DNA of 64,000 nt from Leptoclinus maculatus. Lineage: Eukaryota > Chordata > Actinopteri > Perciformes > Stichaeidae. This document shows positions 44,868 to 57,200 of this stretch, one piece after another; the stretch's first letter is position 1; each line of letters starts with the position of its first letter. The stretch lies in contig JAVDOI010000016.1 in the NCBI GenBank assembly GCA_032191485.1, positions 6,978,270 to 7,042,269 on the forward strand, in the 5' to 3' direction. The position numbers and the translations under genes were made by a program. Below the pieces are notes generated by a model. The model was given only the letters and a program-made list of their open reading frames with translations. It ran no database searches and had not been told where the DNA came from.

Positions 44868-44930
44868 TGTCTTCAGCATGGATGTCTCCCATGGGGGTGT
44901 TTTCCCCCATGGGAGACATCCACGAAGACA
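44868..44930. repeat. strong hairpin: 19-bp perfect stem plus 7-bp extension
   Basis: Arms 44879-44897 (TGGATGTCTCCCATGGGGG) and 44904-44922 are perfect inverted copies around a 6-base loop. After a small asymmetric bulge, TGTCTTC at 44868-44874 pairs with GAAGACA at 44924-44930. It could be an RNA hairpin, a fold-back insertion or an assembly artefact. Confidence 0.9.
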
Positions 44931-47228
44931 GTCATACATTTCATCTTTCCAATGGAGCCCATTTCTAACATCATACAGACAAACGGAGAGAGGAATCTTT
45001 AAAGCCATACTGTGTATAATGAGACCGGCCAGAGAAAGTGAAGCTTTGCATAATTGCATTACAGTATATTGAAGAGTGAAATTAAGAAGGGATTGGTGAG
45101 GAGAAACCAGGTAACTATGCTCCTCTGGTGACAGTTACTACAGTATAAGGATGATATTTCTGTCTGAGAACAAGTTGTACTGCACAGTACTGCTGCAGCT
45201 CATTTACAGTTTGCATAAATCTAATTTTTTTTAAGTTAAAGTTGAGGCAAAGCATTCCCTGAATCTACAAAGTGACCTCTGTTATCTGCGGAACAGTCTC
45301 AGTAAGACATCATCTTCTGGACACAATCTTGGTTCTCTGGTTTCTAGCTTTAGGACATCTTTAATCTTCACAAATACTGCTTGGACATTATTGTGGGAGG
45401 AATATATGCATTGTTAAAAGTGTTAGTCTTATTTAAGTTAGTTTCAGTAGGAGTAGATGGCAAACAACAACAGGAATAGATTAGATTAGAAAAATGATAA
45501 AAAAAAAACAGCACGACAACGAGTTCACCCAAATCCCCTCTCTCCTTGTTAGCATTAGGATGATGTTGGGGCAGATTTATAGCAGTATAACATGGCAAAT
45601 TAAAAGGAACCAGTACGTGTTTGGAATGACAACTGGTGAAGAATCTTCCCAGCTCCAACATCATAAACAAGTAATGGTTGTATTCTTTACTGTCGTGTTA
45701 CATTTTATGCTGACAAGAGAGAAGCCAGAGGAAAGAAACGTCTTCCCCATTATGGATTTTGTCCCACATCTGCTGTGTGGGCTAACTGGGACTCATTGGG
45801 GTTCCTGTAGGCTTTCCTCACAGACTGAAAGGAAAGTCAATACTACTGAAACCCTCTGCAACCTTTCTGAGAATTTTTTTTTTTTTTTTACAAAATAGGA
45901 CTTTAGAACTTGACCAAAGGTGTTGTGTCTTCTGCTCCCTCACCTTTTTAGGGTATATTGGCAGGCAATTGCTAGCCAACAACAACCCTTTTCTTCCCAC
46001 CACACACGCGCACTACATCACAAGTTTCTCTTCTTTGTCTCCCTCTCCTTCTTGGTCTGTTTGTCTTTCCTTTCAAGTACATTCCCACCACCATGCCCAA
46101 CCCTCTCTCTGTCTGTGTGCCTCCACTTGCACTTCCTCGCTTCTTTCCCATCTCACGCCTTTTGAAGTCTGGAGACAGCTCGAAATCCAACGTGATTCTT
46201 TTTTTTTGGACAGCCAAGGGGAAATGGTTCAGAAAGATGGGCTCAAGTTCGATTACAGCTGTTAATCAAAAATCTACACTGCCCAGCGTGGCGTGATGTG
46301 AGAAATGATTTTGGTTTCGATGTGTCAAAGTCACTATATGTTACATGCACGGGCCTATATGAAGATATATTGTCCTGTAAATCCGGACACATTACTCCCT
46401 GGGCAGAATTAGAAAAATGAAAACTTGCTAGGACAATACAGAATACACACCCGTGAAGATATGCACGAGAGGACAAAAGAAACTGAAAACAGAATAAATG
46501 CACACCAAATATCAATGCTCAAGCTACTATATCTTCTCTGCCTCAGTGCAACTCATTCACCAACCATATATATTACCATTCTGCAAAGCCTGGATTATGT
46601 TCTGTGACGATGTCATTGAGCATTTACTTTCAATGGTTTCTATATTTTTTTATGTGATTGTAACATCTTTCAAATAATTCTGATGGTATGCTTTTGTTTG
46701 TAGATAAATGAGACAATCCTGGAACCAGCATGCATTATGGTCTGACAAATCGTTTTTTGTTTGTTTGTTTTAACCCTTATATATATTTAATGCCTTCACA
46801 GTATGGTCTGTGTCTATACCAAATTTTAAACTACAGATCTATTTAGAATGTCTAAATAGCCTATGTCTCATTAATAAATGTATGATTAATCCTTAATAAA
46901 TGTTTCAGAGAGCAGGGAGAGTGTATTTTTTTAAGTTTTACAACATTCGTCTTTGAAAACATCTACTATTACACATTACCATGTCCTGTTTTACATAAGA
47001 CATAAAAACATAAAAGCCATAATGATTTAAATATATTTGATTGAATTTGAAAATGGCATGAACATTCTGGAACTGTTGGAATTTATAATACAACCATGTT
47101 TAATCATTGCAACCATTAAACGCTGTCCCCACTGCTATGATATCATAAGAAATCATAATTATCAATATTAATTCGACATTTACCACTTAGAACACAAAAC
47201 ATCACATCATAAAAATGCTTATTAGAAA

Positions 47229-47400
47229 CTAGTCTCTGCATTCAAAGCAGTGGCAGGAAACTTTACGTGTGTGGAACTTGCACATGTGTTTCCCCACATT
47301 TGCAGCAGGTTGTCCCTGTTTTGCAGTCCTTCTTTGCAGGGCAGAAGTCTCCTTGTGTTGGCTTCTTGTATCTTTTCTCAGGTACCTTTATAATGGTATT
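47229..47400 (-). pseudogene. piggyBac transposase C-terminal zinc-ribbon remnant, frameshifted
   Basis: On the minus strand GDFCPAKKDCKTGTTCCKCG matches the cysteine-rich C-terminus of fish piggyBac transposases. About six codons later the frame stops; the expected KFHTRKVSCHCFEC wording continues one frame over, so one frameshift is present. The catalytic DDE region is absent. An 18-bp palindrome lies just beyond, at 47416-47433. Confidence 0.55.
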
Positions 47401-47415
47401 ACCCCCCCCAAAAAA

Positions 47416-47433
47416 CGGGTCAAATTTGACCCG
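47416..47433. repeat. perfect 18-bp palindrome
   Basis: CGGGTCAAATTTGACCCG. This word recurs in fish piggyBac-related repeats as I recall, consistent with the adjacent transposase remnant. Confidence 0.85.
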
Positions 47434-48899
47434 AACAGTATTAAGACAATATCACTAGGGGTCCGTCAAAGCACAAAATGTTCAAACTCTACATGGTGTT
47501 TTTTTGCAGTTGTGTGCATCATTTTCAATCGGCAGTAATTATAAGTGTTGGACAAGTTACTTGACAAATGTCATGAATGATTCACTTCAAATTACAAGTT
47601 ATTGACTTTACTAATTTCTCAACAGCAAAAGTAATTAGTTGTATCCCCTCATGACTACACTTTCTTTACTGAGGATAGGTCTGTAAAAAGTAACTCCAAA
47701 TCTTCTACATCCACACATCGGTTATTTGTTAACAAGCCAGCATAGAAAACACAACATTCAACTTTGAAATGACCAGGAGTTCCATTTCTTCTGTTTTTGT
47801 AGAGACGAGCCACCTTCCCCACACAGTCCCTATGTCAAGCTAGCAGGACCAGTCTGCCAACTGAAGACAGAGGCAAAACTGATATCAACCATCCATCTAC
47901 TCATGGTAAGATCTTCAACAAGTCGACCCCCTAACCTTCAAAGTAAAGGAGTTTTACTGTTATAACCGTTTGATACATGTTAAATTCAAAAAGCAACTCT
48001 ATGACATCACCAAAAAGACATCGAAAGTAAAGAAATAAAAGCAATCAAACCCAACTTTGACCTACTGTACTTGTCGTAGTTGTGTGAAATGTTATTGTAA
48101 GCAACAGAAATGCTGTCCATCATGTTAAACAATAGAATTGTGCGCTGTACATTAAAATTGTATAAATGCTTATAAACTCATACACCATCACCACATTTAC
48201 CACAAAATCCGATTACAGGTTAAAAAATACTTTAAAATAAAAGCAGAAAAAAGATTATATAATAAAATCAATGTTTTCGTCTCATTGGACTGTCATGGGA
48301 ATGAACACTAATAATCCAAGCTGTCAGCATTCACCCACTAGCCACCACCTTTGCTTGTTGCATCTGCATCATTATCCCATGGTCCCACTATCTTTCATAT
48401 TCATGCGGTGGAGTAGACTGATGGCGTTGAATTGCATGCCATGAGACTAACTTAATCGTTTTTTTCTTCTACTTTTCAATTGGAATAGCAAGCTGTCACA
48501 TTTACAGGCGCCACCGTAAATCTCATACTAAAACTGTGCAAATAAAGAGTGTGAGATAGATGTATTAAACTTTCCCATTCCTCACAGTGCAAATACATAC
48601 TGTACCTAGAGGACCAGAGCACAGCAGACAGCTAATTATAAAGCTAGGGTCAATTCAGGGCACAATATGGAGACAAATGAAATGGAAGAACGATGAGAGT
48701 GCCTGGAGGATACACCAGATACAGTGATGGAGTCTAGAAGTGCTGCAGATGGATATGCAACACTCTGAATCATCGCTAAAAACACTGCATTTTATCACTA
48801 TTATCATACTGCTTCAAAACGGGTTCACATATTTCTCTACCTGTGTGAATGTACAGTATACTGTAAATAGAACATCAAAATGTCATTTAAAGGCCCAAT

Positions 48900-48965
48900 C
48901 AGTATTTTTCAGCATTATTCAGTGTTATGTGGCCAAAAATATGTGGACTCCTCTCTCTACATATT
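48900..48965. repeat. fragment of a Tc1-type non-autonomous repeat
   Basis: 'gtggccaaaaatatgtggac' resembles a recurrent Tc1-like fish repeat ('tggccaaaagtatgtggaca'). Short and diverged. Confidence 0.35.
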
Positions 48966-49216
48966 TTGGTTTACTGTTTTACATGATTTTGGCTCTTCAG
49001 TTACGATTAACGATTAATCTTGATGCTACAACATACAGAAGAAGGATATTTTAGACAGTAGTGTGCTTCCAATATTTTGGCGACACTTTATTATTTTTCA
49101 GTATGCCAATGGCACCATGCACAAAGTGAGTGTCATGAAGAAATTTGTGTTGAGTCCCGACCACAATCCCAGCTCTCACCTTTGGGGCTGATTTGTTGAC
49201 TGGATTGTCTCCTAGA

Positions 49217-49320
49217 AATTACATCCATTATCTGTAACCGCTTATCCTGTTCAGGGTCCCAGCAGAATTTGGGCAAAGGAAGGGTACACTCTGGACAGGT
49301 CTCCAGACTTGTATCTGATG
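49217..49320. repeat. dispersed fish repeat fragment
   Basis: 'catccattatctgtaaccgc' then 'ttatcctgttcagggtcc' and 'ggtacactctggacaggtc' match a very common teleost interspersed repeat. Truncated. Confidence 0.6.
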
Positions 49321-49499
49321 TCGTCGTGTTACTGCTTTATTTTCATTTGTTGATTTTACTAAATTATTTTACTAAATTATTTAGATTTATTTATTTTGTT
49401 TTTATTTATTTATTAGTTTATTTTAATCGTATCGATTGTATTTGTTTCTGTTTCATCTATTGTACTGCTTTCTGTTATTGTTATTATTGCCTTGCTTTT

Positions 49500-49570
49500 G
49501 CTGCTTTGTCTGTCAAAGCACTTTGTAAACTCTGTTTTTAAAGGTGCTATATAAATAAAGTTATTATAAT
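49500..49570 (+). repeat. L2-type LINE 3' tail
   Basis: 'aaagcactttgtaaactctg' and 'ggtgctatataaataaag' are the typical 3' end of fish L2 LINEs. The body of the element is not recognisable. Confidence 0.6.
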
Positions 49571-50741
49571 AGAAGCCAGGCATGAATTAAACTATATTGT
49601 TAATATAAGGTCATAACAGATGAATGCAAGTTTTACTTAATTTACCAACATTATTGTGTAGAGTTCTCCACGTGTTCATAATTTATACTGGAAGCTCAGT
49701 TAACTTCTGATATTTACCATTCAAGGGTAACTTCCTGGTGATAACCTTTTAACTTTACAACTTTATGAGGACCACCCGAATGCACCATTAGTTTTCTCTC
49801 TGCAAAGTTGGATTGTTTCATTTGGGGAGCCTCAGTTTAGCCTTCAGGACTTTTGAAGGACACAGCTTTGTGGGCCCTGTCCAAGTTCAGTACTACAGGT
49901 ACGTTTGTGAGAAAAAAGCTACAGAGCCCAGTGAAGAAGAAAGCATTTGCTGTGAAGGGAGACGGATGTAACGCGTTAGCATGTAACAGTTAGCTACATG
50001 TAGCTGTGTAAGTTACGTCATGTAAACACAGTTACTATTAGCCTGTGGCGGTGGAAACTACAATATCAATAGGGGATGTGAAACAATAATTATTTCTGGT
50101 AAAACCCTGTAACACAGGCAACATGATCTCACAGAAATACATGGTGGTGGCACAACATTAGACAACAAAACGAGTAAGGTTTAGGAAAAACATCATGGTT
50201 GGGCTTAAAATAAGTATGTAAATTAAGTAAAATACATGAACAAATCACAAATGTCACCAACATAACTTCACAACAACAGTTTGGGACACAAACATCGGCC
50301 TCTTGGTTGAAAGTACTTTGTTTGACCCACCCACCATAAGTAGTCTCTCTCGCTGTTTATACTACATCGATAGTTCTGAGTGTTACTATTCACCGAACCA
50401 TATTTCACCAAATACGTGTATATATCTGGCAACTAAATATGAATGTATTCTACCCACTCACTAATATCACACAGATCTGAAGATTCACTTTGTGTTGGTT
50501 GCATTCGTGATCTTTGGTGGTTAATGCCCTTGTTATGCATTCCACCGTACTTCCTTTACCAAACTGCGATGCACACACTCACATACGTGAGAACACAGGA
50601 GTATGCAGAGCATATGAGATATGTATGCTGTACCAGACAAAACATTAATTTCAGTTGACTTAAGATTGATTTAGGCAAACCTCCAATTTATAAAACTGAC
50701 AAGTGGCTCTAATGGACTTAATAAATCAAAGTGCATACAAT

Positions 50742-50790
50742 TTATACTCATGACGCAAGTATATTTATACTCATGACGCAAGTATATTTT
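50742..50790. repeat. two-copy tandem duplication (about 23 bp)
   Basis: TATACTCATGACGCAAGTAT occurs twice back to back. Confidence 0.9.
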
Positions 50791-50939
50791 ATTAATTTAA
50801 TTAATGTTAAAATGACGAATCCAAATTGATCTGTTGCTCTCTTAGCCCCAACACACGTATATTATCTTTGTTAATTTAATTGATATTTTGTTCACTCTCA
50901 AGACATCTTTTTTGTGTGAAAATGCTCTAAAAACGTCTG

Positions 50940-51270
50940 AACACTTACTGTGACTAACTTGTGAACATAGTGGAGCGCTTAGCAGCTGAGGAGTCAGATA
51001 TTTCCCTCAAGAGTTGGGGGAGAGCCAAAACTGATCGTAAACGAGAATGAATATTGAACTTAGATTTGCAGGTCGACACAAACATGGCTCCAAATGAATA
51101 CTAATATTAACCAATATCAACAACTATTTGCTAACACATTTGCCCCATTATATCATTGTGTGTACTTGTGGTACTGTCCCCAAGTGGGAAAAATCAACTA
51201 ATGCAATTTTAAAAACCAAATCAAATGTTTCCAGGCATTACTTATGTAAACAGCATTAGAAAAACTCACA
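50940..51270. repeat. dispersed repeat, copy A
   Basis: Shares an ordered series of words with 59870-60220 in the same orientation: 'tgaacata..ggagc.tt', 'agtcagatatttccctca', 'gagaatgaatattg' and, further on, 'taatgcaatttt'. Ends are approximate. Confidence 0.7.
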
Positions 51271-54200
51271 TATTCAGTTCTATTCTTGTCACAACTGCAG
51301 GATAGGATCCAAACAGAGACAATGCATTCAGAACGGAAGAGTTAAATGACTTGTTGCCGCAATGAAGGTATAGTGCGTGCTTACAGGCAGGTACAGGTCA
51401 AGAATAAAGTTCAGATTCACTTATCAGAAGCTAAACAGAGACAACACAAAGGAAGAAAGGAACATTGCAACCTTATTGAACCGACATGGAATGACTGCAA
51501 CTGGGCCGGTATATGTACTGAGAGGCTGATGAGGGATTGAGATGCATGTGAGGTCGGCGGTTAAGGCAAGGCAACTGCAGAGCAGTAGGGGTAGTGAAAG
51601 TTGGATCCATTGTGCCCAGTGCCTTTCTAATACGGCAGGGTTTATATACACATCACTGCTGATTGCAGAGAGAAAATGTAACTCGAAGTTCGTTTCACAA
51701 AACTTTTGGGAAACTTGTCATTCACCCTGGAATCTGTAGTGGTGCTAACCGTTTTCAGATTAGTAGTCCGGTGATGGGAAAAGGAGGGAAAGTCGAAGAG
51801 CATCTAGTGGATGGATGAAAAATTGGCAATAGTGGGACCTGGGGAACAGGGGATGTTGCTGGAGAGGAGGGGACACAGAGACAGACTGTGACAATTCTAG
51901 TGTTAATCGTTAAAAGAAAGAAATGGATTCTCATACTGTGTTTGGATCATGCTTTTTATCCTTATAAAATACCGTGCGTATATATAAAATACTCTTTGCC
52001 GGCCTCTTTAAGATGCTCATGTGCTGAGATGAAAACATAAATCATGAATAAATGAAAGATCACACTTAATTTGGTGTTTTACCAAAGTGACAACATTGTC
52101 ATTGCAAGCCACTGAAGCAAAAAATAATTGGTAGTGCGGAGTTTTTAATGCTGAGGGTAGAAAGCATGGTATAAGAGTCTGGTGGGCATTCATAATTTCC
52201 AAAGTTTAAACTGCCTCCTGTAGGGCCAGGGGCTGAGTCTTATCAGGAATGACACCACTTTTACTCTCTGGATCCCCCGACTGCTCACTGTTGTTAACTC
52301 TAATGCTTTACATGCTTTTACTCCGTGTTGAGAGGGAAATTCACCAGTTAAGCTGCAGAATGGTTACAGAGCAAGTATACCTTCAAAGAGGGTACAGTAT
52401 ATGTTCATATTTATTACCAAATCATTCGCCATCACATGAGGTCTGATGGAGGTACTGTGATGGAAGCAAACGATGTGAGAGCGCAACGTACAGCTCCAGT
52501 GCTTCATGCTGTGCTCCTCCTCCCTGGATGGACAGAGGCTTAATGCTTTCCTCTGAGACTAAATTAAAAGGATCTTCCCCCTGTGCCCCCGGTTCCTCTG
52601 TACTCCCCTCCCTCTATGTTGGTTGGCTTTCACCACAGTAAGATGGAAATGTGACACAGTTAGTTGGGACTCCTGCCTGGGCCTGTACAGGGAGGAGTGG
52701 AGGTGTGTGTGACATATTTCCAGCGACTCCTAGCTGCTCCCAGAACAGCTGCTGAGGACTGTTATGACAGCTTTCCACTGAGAGCACAGGAATCCATCTT
52801 CTCTCCACGACACTTCTATTCCAGTTCAGTCACTCTTATTTTTCCTTTTTCCTCGGTTTTTGCAATGCTGTCATGTAAGCAGCCTAGATTGGGGTTGTGG
52901 AGGGCTGAAAAAGTGGTGGAACGCATTACTTTTTTTGAATAAAACTTGGCAGGTGTAATTACCCAGGTCTGTGAAACCTTCATACACTGTAAGGAAACAG
53001 AGCTCTCAAATGCTCACACTACTTGTAGACAGATATTAGAAATACACCTTTTGATCTTGCATCGTCTAACCATCCTTTCATGAAACTTTTGACAGCTTTA
53101 TCAAATCAGACTTAAAGGCCTAATGCTTGTGGACAAATCTGGGCTCAGATATATACGAGCAAGGCAAAACAAAACTCTTGTGTTCCCTTGTTTCTTTTTG
53201 GTTCATGCCATTGTACAGTCTTTCATTTGGTGTGCTGAGTAAAAACACATATTTTGTACTTTCCATGAACTCTGCAGAAAGGTAGAGGAGTAGAGGAGTG
53301 TGCAGTTCAGTTACACACTTCCCTTACACTGAATAATCTCAAAACGGGCACCTGTTTATCCTGGCTTTGCTGTGCAATAGCAGCAGCAGACCAGAAGGAG
53401 ACCCGTTTTTTTTTCCTGAGCAGAAGCTTATGCATAAAGCTCTGCTGCAAGACACAAAATGTAAAAGTAAGAATTTAAATCTTTCACCACAAAGCAGCCC
53501 AGAAAACAATAGAATAGGATTTTGTATATGTGTTTGCTGTGAGTCATTTAGAAGGCGCATTGCAAATTCTTATTTCTTTTAATAATCTCTCTGAAACAGA
53601 TGACATTCATGTTCCCCTGATGCTGTCTAGCTGTGGGTTCAAGGCTAAAATATTCACTGGATGTTGCATACATATATTTATACAGTATATATATACATGA
53701 GTGCTGAAGTAAGAGCTTAACAGTCAACCGCGGGGCAGTAAGTCAGACAGGCTCGCAGCTAGTATGTTTGCAATCAGCAGAAAAACTGAGCTCTTGACAG
53801 TTAATGTGGCAACCACCAGAACAGATACAAAAAAACGATGATGATGCAGTGGTGAAGAGTTAGTCACATCTAGCAGAGCAGAGGAACTAATAAGGCAACT
53901 CCAGGAATTAAAAGTTTGTTTTTATTGGCAATTTTTAAAATGTTATGTTAGCAGCGTTATGAGAGAACTATTAGTGTTGGCTCAATCAATAGTTTGACAG
54001 ACTGTTTCTTGCATCTGAAACCAAAATGGTTTAACTATCAGAATTTGATCACTTCAGTCTGACGATATTCTGAAAGTCTAGTCTCGTCAGTTTTCCTCTA
54101 ATTATATTCTGTGCTGTTAAAAGATGATAAACATTTGCTTATTTGGCTTGTTTGAAAATACTTAGAATACCTTAGTAGCCTACCTGAGTAAAATACATAA

Positions 54201-57200
54201 GTTCGTATTATGTTGTGTTTTGAACTTAGGACAGCATCATTAGATATATTTTAGGACATCTTTTCATTTGTTGTCAGTAGGTAAGAATTAGTAAGAGTAA
54301 ACTTTGTGCGGTTTTATTCTCTATGAAAGATAATAAAAGAAGGAACAATAACCATTTCTGGAGTGTTATTTACCTTAAAACATGACAGAAAAGGTGATCA
54401 ACATTATCTCTTTTTTTTGGAGGGTAGGGTTTCCATAAATACATACCATATGTAATTACATTAACCTCTCCAAACCCCCCAACCATAACTGTCTGTCATA
54501 CTGTACATATGTAATCAAGCATCCGACCCAAGAACAGCATTCATGTTGAGAGAAGAACCTTCTTTGGATTTAGATCATGCAGACCTTCTTAAATACGTTC
54601 ACACTTCATTACTGATTACCCAAATAACCACGACAGATGTGTGTGTTCAGTTGTTTATTCAGTTATTTGTGCAGGTGTGACAATGGATGTATAAAAAGGG
54701 GGAAGCCTCAGTACGACGGATCCCAGATTTATGAGCAACGCCACCGGTCACATTTATTGATTGCAATCTATAAATCACAGTAAATACAGCTAGCACAACA
54801 TCGTGTTCCTGTTGTATATTTTCATGTGATACATACAGTAGTACCATGTCTACAAAGAGAGGATCTGGAGCGGAAATGAAACTAAGTCTGGAAATGTTGC
54901 ACTCCAGTGCTGTTGGATAAAGAAAGATAAAGGTTACACTGGAGAGCAATTTGTGCTTTCCAGAGGAATGAATTTAAATTTGGTTTGACCTTGCAGTCAG
55001 GTGAGCGTCAGGCAATACTTAGGCAGCTGATTCTAAATACTGCTCGAGCAAGGGGCAGATCAAACTCTGCCTAAAGCCTTTCTGAGCTCCAAACTCTCAA
55101 ATCACCACTCCTCAACCAGCAGACCACAGTGCGTGGCCTCTCCGGCTCTTCCTGGCTTATGTGTATGTATTTCTGCCACTTTGTTCTGAGCCTTTATGCC
55201 TCACACCATTAGCAAGCCCCCTCTCTCTCCCCCTCTGTTTCCTGCACACGCCAGCAGGATTTAGATACCCTATGTATTATGGATGGGAAAAATAAACAGA
55301 ATGCGCCAGCCATTTATATGACACACTTGTGAGATCACAGGACAGGAGCGATTAGAGTGGTCAAATAAAGCTTCAGCGGGAGATGGGGGAAAAATAAAAA
55401 AACTGAGATGGAGCAGGTCTTATAAATCTGCTTCTTTTTTTCGTGACGCTTCCCTCCGCATGTCGTCTTGTAACCAATTACATTAAGCCACCACTCCCAC
55501 TCTTGGTGGGAGTCTATTAAAGCAAGCCTTAATCTAATAGAGGACTTATGTATGTGTTGTTGTGATAATTATTCCTCTCATTGAGGGTGATAGCACCTTC
55601 ATCAAGCACAGCCAGGCTCCGGAGGACCTCCCTATGCACAAGAAAATTAAAAAAGCTGCATATGCAATGTTGTCATGCACTGCAGCACTACGCTTATGAG
55701 AATAATTATTCCCAAGGTTAGGAAGGAGCACTTTTCTATTAAATGGTCCCTAACTTTACGGCTCAGATGGACCTCTTCATATTCAAAAAAGCCACAGAAC
55801 ATTTAGTCAGACGCTCATGTAAGCTAAATGTCCCCCCTTGAATGTTAAACATTGTAGGTCAGGTATGTTATGAAGATCAGTGGATGTTCAAATTGGATCA
55901 GAATAAAGAAGTAATTACTGGCACTGATATTGCTTGTTGTTTCGTCAACTTGGGAGAAAAACTACTGTGTGAATATATTTTTTTGTTTTGAGTTAACCGC
56001 TCTCTGGTTTTGTATGGATGTAATGTTTTTATTAAAGGCCCTGGAAACGTATTTTCTGAATCAGCTTCTTACTATGAATACTAATACGAACACACAGTTT
56101 TCTGCCTACGTTACAACAGTTTTGGCTATTTCACACAACAGAGGTTTGTTTGTTTTTCAGTTTCTGCTCTTCAAACTGGTTTGAAGTGGGCCAGATTCAG
56201 TTGGAAGAGTGATGTCATGTCTTTCTGTGCATCAAAATTCATGAATATTCTAATCAAAATGTGATGACGATGGGGCTGTGGCTTATGCTGCCAGCACAAT
56301 CAATCAAAGTGGATCAAAAGATACCCTAACAGTCCTGATTAAGCAGCTGAGTTGTTGCCTTGATAAACATTTAATAAAGGGTAGTTTAGGATGTTTTTAC
56401 AGCCGATTGTTGCTTATTTAATAATTAACATGTGAGGTTATAGAGGTTATACGTCAATATACCTTTTAAGCATACAGTAGGCCTATAATATAATGATATA
56501 TGATGATGGTCTCCATTTTCCTCAATAAAAACACACTCAGATCATTGAAAGTATGAAAAAAAAAGTGATCCAAACAAACGATAATCTATTGTTCCAAAAC
56601 AAAATGTATGCGGGCAGAATTGCACAACTAATGCTTGAATGGAGTTTAAATGAAACGGAGCAGGTTCAGGCTCAACTTCTGCCTAATGTGATCCATTACG
56701 CTGCAGCAAGCTACAGATGTAATGAGGATTCACTTCTCAGCACTATACAGGTTTCACCCTTTGACAAAAAAGAAAGTGATGCGAATATTTTCCATTTTGC
56801 AGGGACACATCCCAAGCCAAAACTGCTGTAAACTCCATGAATTACACAGTGCACCTCTATGGGAGGTACACAAAACCGCCTTTCATATCATGCTCAAAAG
56901 TTCATGATATCAAAGGGCCTCAGCTGATGATAAGCTATCCAGGAAATTCGAAAAGGCCTGCAGAGAAAATTACACATATCCCAACAGCAATATCTTGGCC
57001 AAAATGAAAGTGATAAGTGTGCAACCAGGTGAAAATAAGGCTATGAATATATCAGTGTGTTAGGGTGCAATAACTCTGATTGTCCAAGTGGATCCGAAGC
57101 GTATGCTTTTCGACATTATTGATATGGATAGAAAAAGAAGTGTATGATCTCTATTTACTAAAGATGGTTACAGTGTGATGGATCAGACAAGCTTAAGACA

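Noticed and set aside
45494..45898. 134-codon open frame on the plus strand
   Set aside because: Ends in a poly-T-encoded Phe run, has no domain signature, and sits in A/T-rich DNA where such frames arise by chance.
56553..56831. 92-codon plus-strand frame
   Set aside because: Coding-like at first sight, but no recognisable domain, promoter or splice partner.
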